This document shows, one piece after another, positions 34,619-39,998 of a DNA stretch of 39,998 bases; positions within the stretch are counted from its first letter, which is position 1; every line of letters starts with the position of its first letter. The notes beneath the pieces are model-generated. The model made no database searches. It saw only the letters and a program-made list of their open reading frames with translations, and was not told the origin of the DNA. Made by a program: the position numbers and the translations under genes. Source of the stretch: Deltaproteobacteria bacterium (lineage in GTDB: Bacteria > Desulfobacterota > Desulfuromonadia > Geobacterales > Pseudopelobacteraceae); the NCBI GenBank assembly GCA_021782545.1, contig JAJXUW010000006.1, forward strand, positions 1 through 39,998, given 5' to 3'.

Positions 34619-35818
34619 CTAGTCCTTGATGGCGCGCAGAATGGCGGTAAACATCGCCTCCTTCTCGGTCTGCGACACGGAGACCACCATCTCGACTTCG
34701 AACAGCCGGCCGCAGATATCTCGTATGGTTTGACGGCTGGTGGTGCCGATCATCTGGCTGCCGCCGGCGCTGAAGTAGTCCGCTATCCCCTGTTGCAGCG
34801 GCTGCGGGTCGGCCATAAATTCGAAGATGCACTGGCCGAGCAGTTCCTCCTTGCTGAGACCGAACAGCTTTTCAGCCTTCTGGTTGGCGATGACGATCTT
34901 CCCGTTCGGTAGAAGTGTGACGATCGGCGACTGGGCTATCTCGATGAAGTTGCGGTAGCGCTCATCCGACTCGCGGCGTTGGCGGGTGCGCTGCTCGAGC
35001 TCGGCCATCAGGTCGTTGAAGGAGGTGACCAGGCGGCCGATCTCGTCGTGACTGGCGACGCTGATGGGGCTGGTGAAGTTGCCGCTGGTGGCAACGGCCT
35101 CTATCCCCTCGGAGACCTTGGCGACCGGGGCCAGGATGATCCGGTTGATCAGCCAGCCGGTGACCAGTACCAGGAGCAGCAGGATGGTGCCCTCAAGGAC
35201 GATCTCCTGTCTGATGCCCCGCATGATGGCCTGCTGCAGCCCGCTGAGCGGCACCGATACTGAAATGGCGCCGATCAGATCCCCGGGGTGGTAGTTGTAT
35301 GAGGGGTGCCCCTTGGGAAAGCGTTGCTGCACAAAACGGGGCGCCTGTTCGAAAGTGCCATGGCAGGCCAGGCAGGATTGGGCGGCCACCATCGGCAGCA
35401 GGTAGCGCAGCGTCTCATGGTCGCCTGTGCCGACCACCTTGAACTGCTCACTGACCTGTGAACCTTTGAACTGTTGCAGGACCGCTTGCTCATAGCTGTC
35501 GGGCCGGTTCTGAGGGTTGCGGTAGCGTAGCGAGACCTGACGGACGTAGTACGGGCTGCCCTGGGTAAGGCGCCGCGCAATGCGGGTGGCGGCCACCTGA
35601 GGGATCAGCGCCGGGTTCTGTTCGACCTGCGCGGTCGTTACCACTGACGACAGGTAGTCGCGTGTCTCGATAATCTGGCGGGCGATGGCCCTGGCCTTGC
35701 CAACCGTCTCCTGAAGCGCCATCTGCTGGTCGTGGCGGTAGGAGGTCCAGGCCAGGGTGATAAACAGGACGATCAGCAGGCAGCTGATGATAAGGGTCAG
35801 TTTGGTGGTAATGCGCAT
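34619..35818 (-). CDS. Periplasmic c-heme sensor (DUF3365-HAMP-PAS) without output domain
   Basis: The 399-residue protein has an N-terminal membrane helix (about 6-26) and a periplasmic DUF3365/Tll0287-like domain with one c-type heme site, CLACH (C149, C152, H153). A second membrane helix (about 205-228), HAMP (about 228-282) and a single PAS domain (about 287-395) follow. The protein ends there, with no kinase, GGDEF or methyl-accepting domain. Such domains sense redox state or a heme ligand. ATG 35818 follows GAGG by about six bases; a longer frame to 35947 lacks support. It precedes a chemoreceptor gene on the same strand. Confidence 0.85.
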   Translation of the reverse strand: MRITTKLTLIISCLLIVLFITLAWTSYRHDQQMALQETVGKARAIARQIIETRDYLSSVVTTAQVEQNPALIPQVAATRIARRLTQGSPYYVRQVSLRYRNPQNRPDSYEQAVLQQFKGSQVSEQFKVVGTGDHETLRYLLPMVAAQSCLACHGTFEQAPRFVQQRFPKGHPSYNYHPGDLIGAISVSVPLSGLQQAIMRGIRQEIVLEGTILLLLVLVTGWLINRIILAPVAKVSEGIEAVATSGNFTSPISVASHDEIGRLVTSFNDLMAELEQRTRQRRESDERYRNFIEIAQSPIVTLLPNGKIVIANQKAEKLFGLSKEELLGQCIFEFMADPQPLQQGIADYFSAGGSQMIGTTSRQTIRDICGRLFEVEMVVSVSQTEKEAMFTAILRAIKD

Positions 35819-35856
35819 GTATGCCTCGTGGGACAGGTATGCCGCGGACGCCCCCA

Positions 35857-35884
35857 AGTATAGCTGAAAGCAGGCGGTTGGCAA
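35857..35884 (-). promoter_or_regulatory. Candidate promoter of the heme sensor gene
   Basis: On the minus strand: TTGCCA (35879-35884), a 16-base spacer, TATACT (35857-35862), 39 bases before the start. It has the same hexamers and spacing as the glutamate dehydrogenase promoter. Confidence 0.55.
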
Positions 35885-35899
35885 GCTACCGCAAAAGCC

Positions 35900-35928
35900 T
35901 TGAAGCCTTACAGTGAATCGGTTATCGT
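35900..35928 (+). promoter_or_regulatory. Candidate promoter of the PBP1A gene
   Basis: TTGAAG (35900-35905), 17-base spacer, TATCGT (35923-35928). Both hexamers match the consensus at four of six positions. Confidence 0.4.
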
Positions 35929-35982
35929 GCCGTGGCAGAGTACTCAAATCTGTAACTGGCCGAAAGAAAGGGCCACTCGCCT

Positions 35983-38391
35983 ATGTATAACGAACATCAG
36001 AAAGATATCCGTCAACGTCCGCCGTCAGTTACAAACAGGGGTTTTTTGTCTACCCTGCTGCTGATTGTCGTAACGCTGGCAATAGTGACGGTCCTGGGAG
36101 TGGCAGGCTATGTGGCTTTTTTGATGGTTAAACTGCCAAAGGTGGATCGGCTGGCCGATTACAAGCCGCCGGTGGTCTCGCAGGTTTACGGCGATGACGG
36201 TACCTTGGTGGGGGAGTTCTACCTGGAACGCCGGATCGTGGTGCCTATCAACAAGATGCCGCGCAAGTTGATTCAGGCATTTGTGGCAGCTGAGGATGCC
36301 AACTTTTATTCCCACACGGGGATTGATTATTTGGGCATTATCCGCGCCGCCTTTAAGAACTTGATCACGTTCAGCAAGAAAGAGGGGGCCTCCACCATCA
36401 CTCAGCAGGTCACCAAGACCATGCTGCTCTCTCCCGAAAAAAAGCTGTCCCGTAAGATCAAGGAAGCCATCCTGGCCAAACGGATGGAAGAGAAACTGAC
36501 CAAGGATGAAATCCTCTACCTCTATCTGAACCAGATCTATCTTGGTGCCGGTTCCTACGGCGTGGAGGCGGCTGCCGAGACCTACTTCGGCAAGAGCGTC
36601 GACCAGCTGAATTTGGCCGAGATAGCCATCCTGGCTGGGCTGCCCAAGGCCCCTAACGCCTATTCGCCTATCAAACATCTGGATAAAGCCAAGGAGCGGC
36701 AGGCGTATGTGCTTGACCGTATGGTGCAGGAGGGCTACATCACCGCTGCCGAGGCGGATCATGCCCGCAAGACGCCCCTTGACATCCGTCCGGGCAGGCG
36801 GGTGGTGAATGATCAGGTGGCCTATTTCCTGGAACAGATGCGTATCTATCTGGAAGAGCGATACGGTGAGGATCAGCTCTACAAGGGGGGGCTCAAGATC
36901 TACACCACCATGAATTACAATATGCAGCGCGCAGCCTATGATTCGGTCCGGGCGGGGCTCAAAGCGGTGGATAAACGGATGGGATTCCGGGGCGCGACGA
37001 AGTTCCTGCAGGAGTCAGAAATTGCACCGTTTTGTGCCAAGGAGGAGGATGGGATCGATTCTGCCGCACTCAAGACCGGCGAGACCTATACCGGGGTGGT
37101 GACGGCGGTTGACCCGGCCAGGGGGGAGGCCGTGGTGCGGGTGGGCGACCGTACCGGCATCCTGAACCGTAAAGGGATGGCCTGGGCCGGCAGATTGGGG
37201 CTGATCAACAGATATGGTAAGCCGGACAAACCGGCCAGAAACCTGCCGTTGGGTGCGGTGATTGAGGTGCAGGTGGTGACACCGGAGGTAAACCGTCAAG
37301 GGGCGGTCTTTGCCCTGGATCAGGTGCCGGAGGTGCAGGGTGCCCTGGTGGCTATTGACCCCCGCACCGGGGCCATCAAGGCGATGATAGGGGGGTATGA
37401 TTTCCGCAAGAGTCAGTTTAACCGGGCCGTACAGGCTCGGCGCAACGCCGGTTCGGCCTTCAAGCCGATCATCTATGCCGCGGCGCTGGAGAAGGGGCTG
37501 ACTCCGGCCACGGTGATCGTGGATGAGGAGGTCGAATACCCGGGCGCCGGCGGCAACGTCTGGAAGCCAAAGAACTACGAGGGCACCTACCGTGGTCCGG
37601 TTACCATGCGGGAGGCGTTGACCCATTCAATCAACATCGTCAGCGTCAAGATATTGAACCAGATCGGTGTTGATTATGCCGTGTCGTTTGCCAAGCGGTT
37701 GGGCTTCACTTCGAAAATAGAGCCCAATCTTTCTCTGGCCTTGGGGGCTACCAGCGTCTCGCCGCTGGAACTGACTGCCGCCTATAGCGCCTTCGACAAT
37801 AATGGGGTCTATCAACAGCCCTTTTCCATTGTACGGGTGACTGACAGCGAAGGGAAGGTGCTTGAGGAGCGGAAAATAACCATGCCGCAGCCTGCCGCTG
37901 TAGCGGGAGAGGCTGCCCCTGCGGCAGCCCCGGGTACGGCCACGATCACGCCTGCCGAACCTTCGGCGGTGCCGCCGGATGTGTCGTATATCATTACCAA
38001 CTTAATGGAGAGCGTTGTGCAGAGCGGTACCGGATATCGTGCGGCTGCCATCAATCGGCCGGTGGCCGGCAAGACCGGCACCACTAATGATATGAAGGAT
38101 GCCTGGTTTGTGGGGTATATCCCGCAATTGGTGGCCGGTGTCTGGGTGGGATTTGACAATCAGGATCGGTCGCTGGGCGCCAGCGGGTCTGGAGGCCAGG
38201 CGGCGGCCCCGATCTGGGCCGATTTCATGCTGAATGCTGTCCGGGGGATGGCGGTTCAGCAGTTTGTCCCTCCAGATGATATCACCTTTGTACGGATCAA
38301 CCCGAAGACCGGCCGTCTGGCCAAGGGGAATGACGGAATTCTGGAGTGTTTTATCAAGGGGACCGAGCCGACCAGCTATGATGGCGACTGA
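35983..38391 (+). CDS. mrcA: Class A penicillin-binding protein 1A
   Basis: The 802-residue bifunctional enzyme has a cytoplasmic tail, one membrane helix (about 22-48) and a GT51 glycosyltransferase domain with catalytic E104 in AAEDANFYSH and GASTITQQ. An OB-like insert precedes the transpeptidase domain, which has S491-A-F-K494, S549-I-N551 and K697-T-G-T. It polymerises lipid II and makes 4-3 peptide crosslinks at the outer face of the inner membrane. A Pro/Ala-rich loop lies between the SxN and KTG motifs (about 632-665). The name PBP1A (ponA/mrcA) follows domain plan and length. It overlaps the converging L,D-transpeptidase gene by 16 bases. Confidence 0.95.
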   Translation: MYNEHQKDIRQRPPSVTNRGFLSTLLLIVVTLAIVTVLGVAGYVAFLMVKLPKVDRLADYKPPVVSQVYGDDGTLVGEFYLERRIVVPINKMPRKLIQAFVAAEDANFYSHTGIDYLGIIRAAFKNLITFSKKEGASTITQQVTKTMLLSPEKKLSRKIKEAILAKRMEEKLTKDEILYLYLNQIYLGAGSYGVEAAAETYFGKSVDQLNLAEIAILAGLPKAPNAYSPIKHLDKAKERQAYVLDRMVQEGYITAAEADHARKTPLDIRPGRRVVNDQVAYFLEQMRIYLEERYGEDQLYKGGLKIYTTMNYNMQRAAYDSVRAGLKAVDKRMGFRGATKFLQESEIAPFCAKEEDGIDSAALKTGETYTGVVTAVDPARGEAVVRVGDRTGILNRKGMAWAGRLGLINRYGKPDKPARNLPLGAVIEVQVVTPEVNRQGAVFALDQVPEVQGALVAIDPRTGAIKAMIGGYDFRKSQFNRAVQARRNAGSAFKPIIYAAALEKGLTPATVIVDEEVEYPGAGGNVWKPKNYEGTYRGPVTMREALTHSINIVSVKILNQIGVDYAVSFAKRLGFTSKIEPNLSLALGATSVSPLELTAAYSAFDNNGVYQQPFSIVRVTDSEGKVLEERKITMPQPAAVAGEAAPAAAPGTATITPAEPSAVPPDVSYIITNLMESVVQSGTGYRAAAINRPVAGKTGTTNDMKDAWFVGYIPQLVAGVWVGFDNQDRSLGASGSGGQAAAPIWADFMLNAVRGMAVQQFVPPDDITFVRINPKTGRLAKGNDGILECFIKGTEPTSYDGD

Positions 38392-39683
38392 TCCTGGCTA
38401 GGCTCCGGTGGCCGGTGCCGCGATTCGGTGGTTTCCCGTGTGACCTCTTCGGCCACGCCCGACCTGTGGGCAATCACCTTTCGCACCTTGGTCCAGTCGA
38501 CCTTGCCGGCGATCTTCATAGCGTGCAACAAGGTCTTGGTCTCGTATTCGAGTCCCTTGGTCTTGGCGTAGATATCACCGTGCACCTCCAGCAGGATGCG
38601 GCCTTCTCCCGTGACCGCCGCCTTGACGGGACGGTAGATGATCTCTCCCGGTGTGTTCACCTTGACCACCTTGAACAGCTCTTTCATCCGGTCTGGATAG
38701 ACCCTGATACAACCATGGCTTGCATAGGAGTAAATGGACCATGGCTCACTGGTGCTATGGATCAGGATGCCGGGCAGGGAGGTTTTCAAGGCGTATTTGC
38801 CCAGCGGATTGTCGGCCCCGGGGGGGATGCTGGTGATGACCTCCCGCCCCTCGTGTCGCATTTCCTCCTGTATCGACAGGGGAACGGTCCAGGTCGGTTC
38901 TTTGGCCTTGTTGATGACCCAGAACCTGCCCACGGGGGTCTGCCAGAGGGTGCCGTTTGATCGCTCTGGCGTCCCCAGTGCGACGGCCGTGGCATACGCC
39001 AGCCGGCCTTTTTGAAAATAATATAGCATCAGGTCGGGGATGTTGATGAGAATCCCGTTTTTCAGCCTGCTGTAGGGGATAATCCGTTGGTTGTTGTAGC
39101 GTAACACCTGCCCTATCCGTAGATACGCCTTGGGGTTAAGCCTATTCTGGGCGATCAGTTGGCTGCGGCGGACCCCAAGTTTACTGGCAACAAGGCGTAA
39201 GGTGTCGTTTTTGACTACGGTGTACCTGCCGATAGTGCCGACGAGTTTTGCTGACTGGATTGGCTGGGCTGGGCTGGGCGCAGGGGCTGGTGTTTCTTCC
39301 GTCTGCTGGCGCGGCTCGGTATTCCCTGCCGGTTCAGACGGGGCGTCCAATGTGGTGATAACCGGTGGCCGGGATAGTGCCGGGTGTTGTGAGTGGAGCC
39401 GTGGTGCCGGTTCCAGGCGTTCCTGAAGCCTAAGCCCTTTCTGGGTGGCCAGACGATAATACCGTTCTGCCTGCTGTGGCTCGTTCAGCTGGTAATACAT
39501 CTCCCCCGTCGCAACGGTGGCGTCGAGACTGCGGAGCTCTTCGGGAAAGCGTGAGGCGATGCCCTCTTGGCGCAATTTGGCCAGCATGGCCATCGCTTCA
39601 GAGCGGATATCGGCCTGTGCAGGCGTCTGCAGTAGCAGGCATAGTGCTGCCACAATATAGGTGGTGGTTCTGCACCTCATCAA
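38376..39683 (-). CDS. L,D-transpeptidase (YkuD family) with LysM domain
   Basis: The 435-residue precursor has a signal peptide (to about residue 24), a short helical TPR-like region (about 28-90) and a Pro/Gln-rich linker. One LysM (about 153-197, starting YTVVKNDTLRLVASKLG) is followed by a YkuD catalytic domain (about 210-355) with H323-G-C325-I-R327. Enzymes of this type make 3-3 crosslinks or attach outer-membrane proteins to peptidoglycan in the periplasm. The polar C-terminal extension of about 80 residues is unusual and unassigned. It faces PBP1A tail to tail and is divergent from the rrn operon. Confidence 0.9.
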   Translation of the reverse strand: MMRCRTTTYIVAALCLLLQTPAQADIRSEAMAMLAKLRQEGIASRFPEELRSLDATVATGEMYYQLNEPQQAERYYRLATQKGLRLQERLEPAPRLHSQHPALSRPPVITTLDAPSEPAGNTEPRQQTEETPAPAPSPAQPIQSAKLVGTIGRYTVVKNDTLRLVASKLGVRRSQLIAQNRLNPKAYLRIGQVLRYNNQRIIPYSRLKNGILINIPDLMLYYFQKGRLAYATAVALGTPERSNGTLWQTPVGRFWVINKAKEPTWTVPLSIQEEMRHEGREVITSIPPGADNPLGKYALKTSLPGILIHSTSEPWSIYSYASHGCIRVYPDRMKELFKVVKVNTPGEIIYRPVKAAVTGEGRILLEVHGDIYAKTKGLEYETKTLLHAMKIAGKVDWTKVRKVIAHRSGVAEEVTRETTESRHRPPEPSQDQSPS

Positions 39684-39720
39684 AGACTAGCTCCTTGGTT
39701 GTTGTTTGATCGCGAGCCTG

Positions 39721-39749
39721 CGTATACCTTGCCGCTTGGCTGTTTGCAA
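39721..39749 (-). promoter_or_regulatory. Candidate promoter of the L,D-transpeptidase gene
   Basis: On the minus strand: TTGCAA (39744-39749), 17-base spacer, TATACG (39721-39726), about 38 bases before the start. Confidence 0.4.
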
Positions 39750-39778
39750 GTTGAATTTCAGGCGGTTAGCCTAGGTGA

Positions 39779-39828
39779 AATTTTTTTTCAAAAAAACGCT
39801 TGACGCTAAAAGCAGGTGTGTGTATAAA
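39779..39828 (+). promoter_or_regulatory. rRNA operon promoter with UP-like element
   Basis: TTGACG (39800-39805), a 17-base spacer and TATAAA (39823-39828), 135 bases before the 16S 5' end. Directly upstream (39779-39797) is a run of T followed by A, the sort of A/T tract that serves as an UP element for the RNA polymerase alpha subunit at rrn promoters. Confidence 0.75.
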
Positions 39829-39836
39829 CAGGATTC

Positions 39837-39886
39837 CTTGCTGCACGGAACACCACGCAAAACGCAGCAAGTTTGGTCTTTGACAA
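39837..39886 (+). promoter_or_regulatory. rrn leader antitermination elements (boxB/boxA-like)
   Basis: A hairpin with perfect 8-base arms, CTTGCTGC (39837-39844) and GCAGCAAG (39864-39871), is followed at once by GGTCTTTGACAA (39875-39886). The latter resembles the boxA of E. coli rrn leaders (TGCTCTTTAACAA). The order hairpin then boxA is that of known rrn leaders, where Nus factors bind to stop premature termination. Confidence 0.6.
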
Positions 39887-39962
39887 CCAGATAGCAGTAA
39901 GATGATTGCGGGCAGTAACCGTAATTGATTTGAGTTAGTGTTTTAGATGATACAGGAATATC

Positions 39963-39998
39963 AAACTGGAGAGTTTGATCCTGGCTCAGAACGAACGC
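39963..39998 (+). rRNA. rrs: 16S ribosomal RNA, 5' end (truncated by window)
   Basis: The last 36 bases contain the universal 16S start, with GAGTTTGATCCTGGCTCAG (the 27F priming region), then AACGAACGC. The 5' end was set by alignment to the E. coli mature end (AAATTGAAGAG against AAACTGGAGAG). The rest of the rRNA operon lies beyond the right edge. Confidence 0.95.

Noticed and set aside
1-39998. CRISPR array, insertion sequence, prophage or tRNA
   Set aside because: I saw no regularly spaced direct repeats, transposase or integrase motifs, phage genes or tRNA-like cloverleaf sequence on either strand by eye.

Overview
The window looks like chromosomal DNA of a Gram-negative anaerobic respirer of the Desulfuromonadota, most likely the Geobacter/Trichlorobacter group. 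The pointers are an SfrB-like flavoprotein, a futalosine-pathway menaquinone gene (mqnD), a periplasmic c-type-heme sensor, a large NAD-glutamate dehydrogenase, outer-membrane and periplasmic proteins, and a 16S rRNA 5' end at the right edge. The species is inferred, not proven. GC content is high and even, coding is dense, and I see no insertion sequence, prophage, CRISPR array or tRNA.

Left part (1-9.5 kb): a partial sfrB-like gene runs off the left edge on the minus strand. Facing away from it is a plus-strand run of an M29 aminopeptidase, mqnD, a YkgJ-type cysteine-cluster protein, a TerC-family membrane protein and a DUF4337-type protein. Then come queF (minus), a MaoC-like hydratase, a class I/II aminotransferase, a small secreted protein and hemB (minus).

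Middle (9.5-20.6 kb): an OmpA-family protein diverges from hemB around a shared palindrome. Next are a minus-strand NAD-glutamate dehydrogenase followed by a YtxH-type protein, and a plus-strand crotonase - cobalamin adenosyltransferase - crotonase run. After these lie a DUF948/YtxH pair and an mltD-like lytic transglycosylase followed by a TPR membrane protein and a tandem degenerate receiver protein. The mltD-like gene has a perfect consensus sigma-70 promoter.

Right part (20.6-40 kb): a minus-strand operon runs from a hypothetical gene through mfd to two lipoprotein parvulin foldases. It diverges from glmU - uvrA - NDH-2 - a 53-residue ORF. A c-heme HAMP-PAS sensor and a methyl-accepting chemotaxis protein follow on the minus strand. 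A class A penicillin-binding protein (PBP1A) and an L,D-transpeptidase converge tail to tail. The window ends with an rrn promoter, a leader with boxB/boxA-like elements, and the first 36 bases of 16S rRNA.

The genes are mostly housekeeping: envelope building (glmU, PBP1A, L,D-transpeptidase, MltD, foldases, OmpA), DNA repair (mfd, uvrA), respiration and cofactors (sfrB, NDH-2, mqnD, hemB, cobO, queF) and sensing (heme sensor, chemoreceptor). I found no clear novel defence or mobile system. The best leads are the crotonase pair around cobO, in which one crotonase lacks both catalytic acids; the output-less heme sensor next to a chemoreceptor; the palindromes placed on promoters; and a possible frameshifted basic tail on the OmpA protein.
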